Assembly: GCA_006937955.1 (NCBI GenBank)
Contig: SSNP01000017.1
Coordinates: forward strand, 5,821,124-5,885,123
From: Pachypanchax playfairii
Taxonomy: Eukaryota > Chordata > Actinopteri > Cyprinodontiformes > Aplocheilidae
Direction: 5' to 3'
DNA length: 64,000 nt
Positions 23,773 to 36,104 of the stretch are shown one piece after another (position 1 is the stretch's first letter; every line of letters begins with the position of its first letter). The notes under the pieces were generated by a model, which worked only from the letters and a program-made list of their open reading frames with translations, was not told the origin of the DNA and did no database searches. Position numbers and translations under genes: made by a program.

Positions 23773-26700
23773 ATGCCCATCACCAGACTGAAGCTGGGGA
23801 AGTTAAAGGTGGTGCGGCGGCAGCTGCTGCAAAGGTACAGAACAGCAAACATCAGCATCAGTCGGTCATTTCAACCAGTCGATTCTTTTCAGTAACTAAT
23901 AAAATGTTCCTGTGACATCAGTTAGACACTGAGGTAACATCGATTGATGTGTAAGCTGATGAAGTAATTATGAGGTGAGGTTAATGGTATTTTCCAAAGC
24001 TCTTGAGACATCAACCATTACATAACAGTTATTAAACAGCCAAAGAAACGTGTATCGATCTTATATTTAAAAAATATATATCTATATTTTACACTTTACA
24101 TTCAAGTAACACACAATGGTCACAAATGTTTTTAAGCATTTTAAATGACATCATCTACCTCCACTCATTGTGTTTAAAAGAAAGGCTTTCTGTCACATTC
24201 CTTTTATTTTTGTTTTGTATAATGCTCAGGTTGTATTGCCAGGTTTGCTTGTGGTTTTTGTTTTTTTGCTTGTGGTTTGTATACTTTAGTGTATAAACAC
24301 TTTTAGTTATTGTTAAAATGATGAATCTTATTTAGTCGTGCATTTTCTCTCTTCTGTAGCTCTTCAGTTCTTTCAAAGTCTTTCTCATTAGTTTTTGTCC
24401 TTTATTTTCTGAGTTGTAGTTTCATGTAATTCTTATTTAGTCATAGTTGTGGTTGTGGACGGACCCCATGCATACATGGTTTCCTCACAGTGTTGTCAAG
24501 CCGGTTGTTCAGTTAATTATTAATTCAGTTGTTTATTTATTAAGTTTTTAATTTTGAGATCTAGATAGCATTTATGGTGGTGGGAGATGGGGGTGGGTGT
24601 AGCAGGGAGTTGAGGTCTGAATTGTTGTTTTCGTTTGATTTGATTTGATAGTTTTCCTTTATTTCCCTCTGATTCTAGTCTTTCTGGTTCTGTTAGATGT
24701 TTCGTATTTATCTTACTGTCAGAGTTCTTCTTGTTTTTCTCAGTCATTGTCTTGTTTCTGATATTTATGTATTTCCATGTAATTTCAGTTTAAGTTTCAG
24801 CACATATCTTGTAATTTTTTTCTTTCTATCTAGTATTTTCATTTTGTCTTAGCTGTAGTTCTTTTTTCACTACGCTGCCTCTTATCTGTAATCATGTACC
24901 TGTTTTTCATGTCTGCGCTCAACCTCCACAGTATATCATGCAGGTTTTCCATGCCATGTTGTGTCCCATGCCTGCATTTATGTTTATCAAGTTTGATTTT
25001 CATTAGAAATGTTTTGAATTTGACCTTCCTGTTTGCGGTCTGGGCTCACACCATAGCCATGCCTGTGATTCCTAATGCTTCCAGAAAGTTCTGTGATGAA
25101 ATATCTTTTATGGTGTCACTCTGCTTATTTTCTCTCCAAAACAGTTTTGTGGCATCAGCAGGTCATTGATGATAAACGTCTTTTAGGTCACAAATTATAT
25201 CAAAGATTAGGAACAAATAAAATAGATGTTGAAAAATGAAGCGGACTGTATAGAGGGACTTGTATTTAGTCATATCTTTAAAAAGGGTCCCCACATGCTA
25301 AGTCCCTCCCCCACACCTGTCTCACTGACTCCTTTGCACCTTACACTTTTTTGAGAAAGGCACAGACTTTGCACTATTGCGCAAATGGTTTGGTTATGTA
25401 AATATTGCTGGTTTCTTATGTTTGTTATTCTTACTTTTGTTTTATTCTCCACACAACTTTATCCAAGACAAATTCCTTCTATTGTGTGAATAATACTGGA
25501 CAATAATCTGATTTTGGGGAATGTTATTAATGCTTTGCTGGAGACCAGCACCAACTCCCCCACGGCCCTTAATAGGAACAAGTGGATATATAAAATAACG
25601 GCTGGATGTGAATGGCTTTTAACAAGTTATTTATTACTAAGCTTTGGATTTTGAATTTGATTCTGGAAGCTGTTTTGTAATAGAGAATTTATGTTTTGGG
25701 TGATTGTCTGGCCATCATCTGTTAGCTTTAAAATAAAGTGAACCAGATAGATGTTTTTCAACCAATAATTTATTTCAGAAGGAATCTTGCGCTCATGGTG
25801 ACGGAAGTGCTGATGGTAATATGAGTTGTTACAGCCCCAACAAACACAAGTATTCACCATATTGTAATGTGATGAGTTGAAGTCTTTTAAGATGTTGTTT
25901 TACCCCAAACTCGTCACAGTTTAAGGTGCATTTATGGAAGCAATTTTAATATATACCCTGTGTTTTTTAAATTATTTAATTATTTGTTGTGTTCATTTTA
26001 AATTGTTTTCTTAAATAAAACAAACTTTGCTCATGTCCTTTAATTTGAAACATTAGGTGAAATTCAGTTTTTTTATCATCCTAATTTTTTATTTCTGTTA
26101 TTAATGTTTACTTTTTATCTGCATCAGGTATGAACACCAGCCTTTTGTCTCCTGCCTGGCTGGCCTTTATGGCTGCCAGTGGAGACGATACCAAAGAGCC
26201 CGGGCGCAGCCAGGAGAGTGCTGCTGCAGCAAGGTAAACATCCAGACGCAGCACCATCTATTAACAGAGTGTTGAGTTTGGTTGGTTTGCTGATTGTGCA
26301 GTGAGTATTGATTCCCCAGCATGTTCTTCTCAGTTCACTCTGCTGACTCCAATGACTGCTAACAGCTTTCTGTATGGAAAAATATCTGCATATGTACTTT
26401 GTAAGCGATAATCAAAACTAGTACTTACTCATATTCACTATGAAGTGTACTAGATATAGTACTTCCTCTCAGTCTACCAGACAGTGTCAGAGTTTATTCC
26501 TCAGTTTGTACTTTAGATACAGTCAACAGGAAACATCTTTTAAACAGAAAACACTGTAAACTTAATGAACTAAAAACATTTAAAGGTGTCACATTAAATG
26601 ATGTTTTAACTTGTTTAACAGAAGAATCCCGTTTGTGTTTTCCAGGTGGAATGTGGTAGTTTCGGCCTCCTCATCCTCACCTTCTTCTTGAGTTTTGTTT

Positions 26701-29700
26701 TTCTTTATTTCTGGAGTGAAGCCCAGAATGACTACAATGACTTTGACTGGTGGGTCTCACAAAACACATTCTGATATTCATAAACACAATTTAGATAAAA
26801 ACCTCAGGTAAATGACAAACATAACAGTAATACTTACTGTATTAATGTCTTGCTTTTGATGTGGACTTTCCAGTCTCCCTGAATGTATAAACAATTTCAA
26901 CATTTAAACTTCTTTCACATTATGAAGTAAACTGTGTTCAACAACTCTTTTGCTTTGCTGTTGGTGTTTGTACCTGTTCAGGTTCAACTTTGGGACTCTT
27001 GGTTTCTGGTTTCCCTGGTCTCTGGTCCTGCTGGTTGTTGCTGCTGGTCTCTTCACATACATCGCCCTGTTACTGGTACGCACACTGATAAAACATCAAC
27101 TATTTCCTTAATATGGTATATTGACTCAAAACAGCAGGACAAAGCAAGTTATCTACCTCGTTCATGAATTTAAAGATCTCCCTCTAACTGTTTGGGATTT
27201 GCTGATTTACATTTAGGTACATTTAGGTACCAGTGAATGTTTTTTGATTTTGGAAAAAACAGATCCAAAGAACTGACCGATAGCAGATCATTCTGAGCGT
27301 TTCAACTTGTTCTGGGCCCGTGTTGGTCGTTACTTTGGACTGTGGCTGAATTTTATGTTTTTTTTCCTCTTACTAAACCAAAATACTTGAACTAATATGT
27401 TTCATAAGATGCAATTCACAGTACCCCTTGGCCTCCCAGCAGTTCATGACATTTACTGAAAGAGCTTGTCTGAGGTGCCAAATGTTATGTAAGACTTATT
27501 ATATAACACACAAATGGACCCAGATGAAGTCAATCTGCTTCAGCAGCTCACTGAGAAAATGTGACAAGTGTGACTTTTTTCAGTTGCAAAATAAACACAT
27601 ACATTATTTAATGCTTTCAGCAATAAATCCAATATTGGAAAGTCCTTTTAATTTAACATTTAACTAGAGACAAAACTGAAAGAAAAATGAATTTATGGGT
27701 TCTTCCCTTGAAAAACTCGAGAAATCTTCTCTGTAAATGCCAAACAGCTTATTGGTTCTAGTTTAGCACTTCTGGTACACCTGATCCTGACAATCAGGTG
27801 CCTGATTAGCAGCACCTGTAAGTGTGGTTCCTGCCACAGTGTCAGATGATGTCTCCTCCAAGCAGACCATGTTTGGACTACCTCCAGACTTTGGGAGAGG
27901 AGAAGTTGGGATGGTCTGCTTGCAGACCAGAACTTATCTCCACCAACACCTGCAGGATCAGCTTGGATGTGCTGTTTGTATCTGAGTGACCAACCACATG
28001 GTTTGACTTGTGATGAGTGGGATGCCATGCCACCGCAGTGTGTGACCAAGTGATGACCAACACCAGAGGAGGTGCCAGGTTTGTGTGTGGTTCTTCCACA
28101 CACTTCCTGTTTGTTGAATCTTCTCTATCTTGTTTCTTCAGACTTCGATCATTCAATCTGATAAACAGTAAATAAGTCAACAACTGAATAGACTGTTTGG
28201 TATTGGCAGAGCAGATTTGTCATGTTATTCATGGGCGTGACCCACATACTCTCTTATATTTGAGTGTTAATTTAATTAGTTTTTTTAGGAAGGTCTAAAA
28301 TTATTTGGACACAAACAAATTAGTTATTTAATTAAATTAAGTTATGGTTATTATAAAAGTGTGATTTACAACTGGTCTGATCTGGAACATTTGAATGTGT
28401 GAAACAGTTTTTTGAAACAGCAGTTTTTTACAGCTGTGTCTGGATGTTGTTCAGGTGCTGGCGGTGTGTCTGCTGTCTGAGGGTCAGAGGTTGTACCTTC
28501 ACTGGAGCCATAAGGTAAACGCTCAGACACAAAAAAAATAATAAATACGATTTGTTTTACTGTTCACCTACAAGTTACAGTTTCTCTCCTTCCTGTGTTT
28601 GGGTTAGACTGGCATCGTGGTGACCCTGGTGTTCTCCGTCACAGCCACTGGAATCCTGTCTGACCTCTGGAGCAAAGAGTGGAAGACTCTCCTCCTCTCC
28701 CTGCAGGTCAGAGCAACCAAAACAAAACATCAAACAACAAAATTAGTTTTGTTCGTCCTGTTTATGATCTATAAAACATTTGAAGTTGTTAAATATTTTC
28801 TTTTACTCTTAGGTGACAGCACCTTTTCTCCACGTGGCTGCAGTCTCACTAATGGCGATTCTGTCCTGGCCCGTCGCTTTGCATTTCTTTCGTATGAACA
28901 AGAAAGGTAAGCAGACGGATGAGGTTACCTTCGTATTGTGGGATTGTAACTGAAAGGAAAGCTGACATATTTCAACATTTATGCTGTTACACAAGTCTGT
29001 ATGAAATCTAAACAAAACAGATATTATGCTTAAATTTCAATTCATAAAACAAAATGTTTTAAATAAGAAGAAAAAGAATAGATCAATTAAATCAACTTGG
29101 ACTTGTTGGCTGGAGGTTTGTAACTATTTAAGGTTCAGTTGTGTTAATAAGAAGCTGCTATGGAAGGAAGATCACAAAGGAAATGAATCTTTTCTGAATT
29201 CCAGCTCTGCTGCACGACTCATTTGATGTTTTTCATCTCTCCGTCCTCTGCTGCTCTTTTTCTTTTCAATTTTTCTGTCACTTATTGTGTCTGACTTGCT
29301 CTTAGAATGAGCTGACATCCAGGTCTCTTAATCTCTCATCTGGTCTCCATGGGTACTGTTCCTTGTTCCCATGGTGTTTTAGGAGACAGTAATGCTGAGT
29401 CACAGTGTGGGTTTCCATGCAAGTGAAACTGGGAGACTACAGAGTGGAATCATAAAGTTTTATTATAGATTGCTTGCGTTTCACTGTTTGGAGATACACA
29501 TGGGTATAAAGAAGGATTAAACGCAGGAAAACACAAGTCATTATAAAAATTAAATTCAAACCTAATTTTTTGAAGGTATCTGTAGCTCCGATTTGGTCTT
29601 ATCAGTTGGGTGATGGTTTTGGAGGTTTGTTATCCAATCAGGAGAACGATATTTAAACCCTGTTGCATCTGTGCTAAGACTCTCTGGAAGAAGTCTTGTT

Positions 29701-32700
29701 AAACATGGCAGAACATCTTGACATTATCAATAAAACAGAGAGGAGCCTCTCTTCTGTGTTACTTCTGCTGACTTGGAGATGAGGAGAATCACCTAAAGCA
29801 ATTTTCATCTGACTGAATGGGCTTTAGGATTCCAAGATTTGTAAATGGAGCAAATTTTCTTATTAGATTTGTGTATTACAGTTACCTTAACTTTTACTTT
29901 CAAATTTTCTATCCAAATTTTAAAAGGCAAATGTTCAAATCTGAATGCTGACTGCTTTTCACTTCTTTTACCTTAAAATAAGCAGTTAATGCAGCTGATA
30001 CATTTACAACTAATAAGGACCAAAGTAACCTGATTCTGAAATGCTCTGGTTTTTATTCAAATTGATTTTTTCTGTGTATTGAATCATTTTTTTTTTTGTT
30101 TGTTTTTTGTTATTTAGTGCGTCAGGTTGCAGTTCTGGGTCTCTTCCTATCCGTGCTGTTCTCTCTCTACCTGGTTCCTCTGGGAATGTACTCGCCCTGC
30201 ATTAAAGAAGCTGGGACACTTGGACCTGCACCGAGACTCATTGGACACAGAGGAGCTCCGATGGTAAGACCACAGAGCTGATCAGGAATTCACAGGTTTC
30301 AATATATCAAATGACAAAGAAAAAAAGAAAAACTACAGCAGGTGGGATCTTCTCTCTGATATTCAAATTGTCCATCGGGTTCTTTTTTATTCTGATTCAA
30401 ACTCTGGTTCATTGACAATGGTAAATATTTTGATCTATCCAGCCAAAACTTTCTGCAGAAGATTTCAAATTTTTTTTGGGGGGGGGGTCACTATTAGCTG
30501 GTGAAAAGAGGAACTTTTATTGTAGTAGGTCACACAAAAGTAAAAAACAAAGTAGACAGTTGCTGACAAAACAACAGCATGAAGTACAAAAACACATTCG
30601 TATAAATATTAGTATAAATATTTCTTTCTTTATACTTCTGTATTCTGGATGGATTTTGTTAGTAATGTGTTTTTAATTTGCAGCTCGCTCCAGAGAATAC
30701 GGTGATGTCATTTGAAAAGGCGGTTGAAGCTGGAGGAGAAGGACTGGAGACTGATGTCACCATCAGGTATTACAGTTTTTTTTTTAATTTTAATTTGGAT
30801 TTATTTGGACTGTAATTGATCAGGACGCATTCAACAGGCTGTTACATCATTACAGAAAAATAATATGGGACTTTGATGATTAGCTGCAAAGTAGAAGGAT
30901 TTTTTTTTTTTTGCATTTGAGTTTATTATTTAGTCTTTTATTGTATTTACCAACTCAGACTTCAGGAGGAAATAATTTCAATTAAAGTTCTCATGATTAG
31001 GGATCATCATAAGGACAAACGTTAAAATCACAGCCTGTCTTCTCGCTACTGAAGTCAGAGCTGAGCATGTGGCTTGATGTTAAACATACACACCTGAAGT
31101 TTGCGTGCGACTCAGTGCTGTGGTGATTGCTGCCAGGCTAATCCAGTTAGCCCTTAGCTTCGTCTTATCCCACAACTCATTGTTTGACAGCCTGAAAACA
31201 GGAGGATTAAGAGCCTGACTCAGCGTTAAAAGGTTAATTTAATCTAAACTCAGGGTGACCCATGTGCAGGTGGTGAGCAATGTGTCAGAACGAAGTGAGT
31301 GGGTGGTCAGCATGATGCTTGTCAGCTGCTGTGTGATTTGGCTATCAAAGCAATCCATAAATATTGATTATAATCATGACATCAGTCTCTCAGTTTGCCT
31401 GATTGCTCTTGTATGAATTTGATGTTTTATCAGAGCCAGACTAATTTGATGGCTAGTGTTCAGATCAGGAGTTTATCCTTTTCTTCTATCTTACGTCCCC
31501 CCCCACTCCCTTACTATATCGCCTCACGTTCACTCTTAATGTTTTCATGACTGTCTGTAGTTACGATGGCGTTCCCTTCCTGATGCACGATTCCACTCTG
31601 AGAAGGACCACAGATGTTGCTGAGGTTTTTCCAAATCGAACACACCTGGATGCCTCCATGTTTACCTGGGCGGAGTTACAACAGCTGAACGCTGGCAAAT
31701 GGTTCTTATCGGTGCGACTAAAACACGTTAACTCTCACTATACCACTGAGATAAATACTCAATGGCCTTTAATAAATCTCAATCTTATTCCATTTCTTTG
31801 TTTGTTACAGAGGGATCCGTTTGGTACCGCGTCATCTCTGTCTGAGGCGGACCGCTACCAGGCCCAAAACCAGTCTGTTCCTTCACTGGTCCAGTTTTTG
31901 GAAGTAGCGGCCCAAAGTGGCAAACTAGTGCTGTTTGACCTGCGCAGGCCACCATATGGACATCCATATAGTCAATCATACATTAACACAACTTTACAGG
32001 TCGTACAGGCCCACATTAACTCCTCACAGGTACTTTACAAGATGGAAACATGAAAATAATTCAGTTCCACCTGAATTTGACAGTTATTGTGTTTTATGTC
32101 AGATAATTTACAGAAACACAGCACAGCTGTTTAATTTAAAAGGTTTTCTATTTCAACAGTTATTATCCATTTGTGCTTTTATTATTGTGTTTACCTGATG
32201 CCTGTGTGTTATATGCTTGTTTTTGTGTGTAGGTGCTGTGGCTTCCGTCTGAAGATCGGGAGCTGGTCCATGATGTGGACTCGGAGCTGCAGCAGACCTC
32301 TGGACAAAAAGCATCAATCCAGGAGCTAATGGACGATCATATCACAAGGCTGAACTTACACTACAGCACCATGTCACAACAACAGATCAGGTATGCTGTT
32401 CATACCAAATGACAGGAAACAAACCTTGTTAGAGTAACTTTTTCATAATTACAGACAGGGCTAAATAAACTGCTTTGATTACCAGCCAGTGTAGCTGGTA
32501 GATTTTCAAAGTTATCAGTTTATCAGAATTTCCACTGGCCAGTTTTTTTTCAGGAAAAATAAACAAGATAAGTATATAATGGGGGGGACTGTGGACTTCA
32601 CTTACTCACACATCCATGTGAAATCCGTGAACACCGTCAGCAAGCAGACAATGGCTGACATTCATGGGAAACATGGGAATAGTGATGGAACAAATAATCC

Positions 32701-35700
32701 TGTGAGAAAAAAAAAAATTTTACTTTGAACCTTTGAAGTGGTCATGTCTGTCTGGCTGGGCTTGTTGTTACGTAACTCGTGACACAGATGGTCACCATGT
32801 CTGAGTCTATCCATGTTGTTATTTGTAGAAGGATAAGCTGAGAAGTGAGAGAACAAAGAGAGGAACTAAAGGGCAAGAGGGAAAGACTCTGTGAGGTATA
32901 TAAGAAGAATGAATGAAAAAAAAAAAATGGGTGAGACCAAGACAAGAAAGACTCTTAATCTGAATGAGAGAAGCAGAACGTATAAATGTATAAACAGAAG
33001 CTTCAGGAGATCAATTCAAACAAAAGTGAGAAAAACGGTTCAGTGACTCACATCAAGTGGCAGTTTTAACACTGATTCATCAACAAACACCAAACTACTG
33101 CTTTCAGTTCAAACAAACTGGTTTTAAAATTATAGATCTTAATTTCACTTTTCATTTGTTTTTAGTGAGACCGATCAGGTTGTGGTTACATGTCTGAGAT
33201 GTAATAGCACTATATTTTCTGCCCCTTTCCCGTCTCGTCCCTCTGCGCAGTAAATACCAGTTGGTGAACATCAGTACTAACCTGTATGTGATCAGCCAGC
33301 CGTGGCTTTATACTCTGGCTTGGTGTGCTGGAGCCCAGTCTGTAACTACCAACTCCATCCACATTCTGTCCAGCATCAACAAGCCGCTCTTCCTCATGGT
33401 GAGCAGATTCAGATCTTCTCTTTTCAGACACAATGATTCCAAAATCTTCTGTTTATTTTTTTTAACCATTGGATTAAACATAGATTGTCTGCTCACTAAC
33501 CCAAACAGAAATGAACTCTGTATGAAATAAATACAAATCAAAGCTAGCTGGATCATTTCAAAAGTCTTATTATAAAGTGGTAAAATGGATCGCTCTTATT
33601 TTCCTCGTGTTTCCACGTCTTAAATCTTTTAGTTAATAAAGTTCTGATTTAACAAACTTAGACCAGCATTAAACATGGCGTCAGAACATTACATAAAGCT
33701 TAGAATGTTCCAGTAAATACAGACTTTAATCTACATGTAAATCATCTCAGCTGCCTCTCCAGTGAGGCTGAGTGGGGTTGTTGATCATCCTGCATCAGGC
33801 TGATCATCTCTTCACTTGTAACTGTGGGTGTTTGAAGATTTTTACCCTTTGCTAACGTGACACTGTTGCCACCTACACATTGTTTGAGTGCAGATCCTCT
33901 TCATTAAGTTGTTCTTGTTCATCGCTTTTATTTCTGAACAAACAAATCTGATGATTTATTTTCTGATAAGAAAAAAATCCACACTGTTTTTCAGACTCCA
34001 GAGGAATACAGTCTGATGTGGATCGTGACAGATTTTGTGTCTGCCTTCCTTATCGTTGCAATTTTCATGTTCCACTGGTAAGAAACACAAACAGTATAGT
34101 TTTAATGATCTGTTAATGTGTGTTTTCTGGTTGTTGATCAGGTTTTATTTTTAAAATGTGATCTTGGATGTCACTGTGTCCGTATGATGTGAAGACAAAT
34201 GATTTTTAATATGTCAGATACAACGGCATCAAGGAAGAAAATGTCATGTGACTTGTAGCTTTCAGGCTGATATTCACTTATTTATTCAGACTCAATTTCT
34301 ATTTCAGATTCTTTTTAAAATAATTCTGAACGTTTTGACTCGAAGGGTTTAGAAGGATATAAAAATTATCAATAAATGTTAAATACTTTCGAACATGTTT
34401 CATGTTATATTCTCTCATTTTGACACCGATCTTTTATCACCAGCCCCTCTTGTGTACTTCTTCTGCTGTTTTTATTCTGCTCTCACCTGAACCTTCTCAC
34501 GTGTTCAGACTCATGTCATTCCCCGTGCACACATCAAAGGGGTCACGATAACACAGAAACACACTTGGTTGTGCTCTGCTGCTCTGATCTGATTATCTGC
34601 TCCGTGTGTGTGTGTGCGCATCAGGTGGAGAGAGAGAGGCCTTCCCTTCTGGTCCAGCAGCAGTCAGACTCATGAAAATGGACCATACAGCAAATTCAGG
34701 ACCGGTATGAAAATGTTTTTTCTCTCCTCTGTTTTGTTTCATAACGTGTTTCCACAGCAGGTTCATTTGAAATTGGAAAAAAGTTCAATATAAACATTAA
34801 AATTCCATCTATTATAAAAACTTTAAAACTAAATAATAGTGAACAGGTAAAACCTTTCAGCATTTTGTGTGTTTTTATTCAGAGTTTAGTTGCCTTTTTA
34901 TGGTTGAAAGTTTTTTTTTTTTTTATTTAAGATTAAAAATAGAACAAAAGCCTTTCTCAGAAAATGTTGAGGTACAAAAACTAAACTGCAAATAAGTGAA
35001 AAGTCCCCCCCAATAAACTATTAACTTAAAATCTCTTCAAAAAGACAAATTCTGGCACCTCAGAGGTAAATATCTAGTAAGTTTTATACAGTCATGCTGA
35101 TGTTACAACAGAAAGACCAGCTGATCCGCCTGATCAGCCTCACTCTGTCACATTCAACACAAAAATGTTTTTAATATTGTTTCTGCATGTTGTGGTCTCC
35201 TGCTGCACGTGTGTGTGTGTCAGACTCTTCAGATGTCATCTGTGTTCGTTGGAATCCTCTCCTCTCTGACGCCACTGCAGCGCATGTCTCACTCCCCTTG
35301 GTCTTCAACCCTTGACTCCCTGCATGCCCTGTCATCCCATCAGGAACACTGTACGGCTCATTTACTGTGTTTGTGCTGCACGAGTTTCTGTGTTTTTCTG
35401 TGCTGTAAACTCCCGCGCTCGCTTCCTGTTTGCACGATGTAAGTCTAATGCTGACCTTCATTAATCAAGACGATGAAATACCGAAAGTTGGATGTTCATT
35501 TCACTTGAGTTCTGACTGATGTTTTTCACTCAGTCACAAAACTCATTAAACCAGACAAGACAGGAAACTCATCTGCTCCCACCGCAGTGCGTAACGCAGA
35601 AAACAGCAGCTCGTATACCAAACACAAACTCAATGCTTCAAACTCCAGCTACAAATATTTATCATCTTATCTAAGTGCTTTTGTAAAAAAAGTTTCAAAT

Positions 35701-36104
35701 CGCTGCGTGAAGGTCTGCGGGGGGATCAATTTTCTCCTGTAAGGACTGTTTCTACAGAACAGCAGGTTTCTACAGAGATTAAAGAGAGTTGGGTTTTTTA
35801 ATTCTCGTTAGATCTACGTTAGATCACCTGGTCTGATCACCTAATAATCACATTTTATTTAACAAAGAAGGATCTTTTATATCAGTAACAAGTAATGAAA
35901 TCAAATATGTCCTCCGCTGTCTCCTCTGTAATAACCACAATGCTTTTGGGGATCTGAGTTCATAAACTAACTGTTTGAATTCTTCCTCTGTGTGCAGAGT
36001 TGAGCGACGTCTGGTCCATCTCCAGTGTCAATGTTCGACCCGACCTTCGGAGCACGCCCAGTTCACCCAGTACCCCTCACCTGCCCACCATCACTGAGGA
36101 GTAA
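23773..36104 (+). CDS. gdpd4: Six-transmembrane glycerophosphodiester phosphodiesterase (GDE family)
   Basis: Surface ectoenzyme of the GDE2/GDE3/GDE6 group, which cleaves glycerophosphodiesters and, for some members, GPI anchors. Exons: 23773-23834, 26128-26233, 26646-26749, 26982-27075, 28455-28514, 28608-28706, 28813-28906, 30118-30263, 30684-30766, 31561-31711, 31811-32029, 32233-32390, 33251-33398, 33995-34077, 34625-34704, 35998-36104. These give 597 codons plus TAA. Hydrophobic segments lie near residues 62-78, 103-129, 143-161, 179-199, 210-228 and 513-535. The GDPD domain between the last two carries H250-R251 (GHRGAP), E277 and D279 (LETD) and H292 (LMHD), so it should be active. 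Five N-glycosylation sequons (N308, N353, N392, N403, N465) fit an extracellular domain. Residues KVVRRQLLQRYE resemble the GDPD5 N terminus, which favours this start. A five-codon upstream ORF lies at 23751-23768. The gdpd4 name rests on its place between pak1 and myo7a; gdpd5-like is the alternative. Confidence 0.88.
27690..28190. other. Unassigned sequence inside the fourth gdpd4 intron
   Basis: This intron stretch is less AT-rich than its surroundings and holds two overlapping open frames on the minus strand (27693-28103 and 27878-28183). Their translations show no family motif, and the flanks lack splice sites that would join them to gdpd4. It may be an old repeat. I do not call a gene. 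Confidence 0.3.

Noticed and set aside
27693..28183. 136- and 101-codon open frames on the minus strand
   Set aside because: No domain motif, no start context or splice sites linking them, and they lie in a gdpd4 intron antisense to the gene.
35233..35438. Possible extra gdpd4 exon with a ttcag acceptor and gtaagt donor
   Set aside because: In the gdpd4 frame it hits TGA after about 28 codons and matches nothing in the family; skipping it gives the conserved C terminus. It could be a poison exon, but nothing else supports it.
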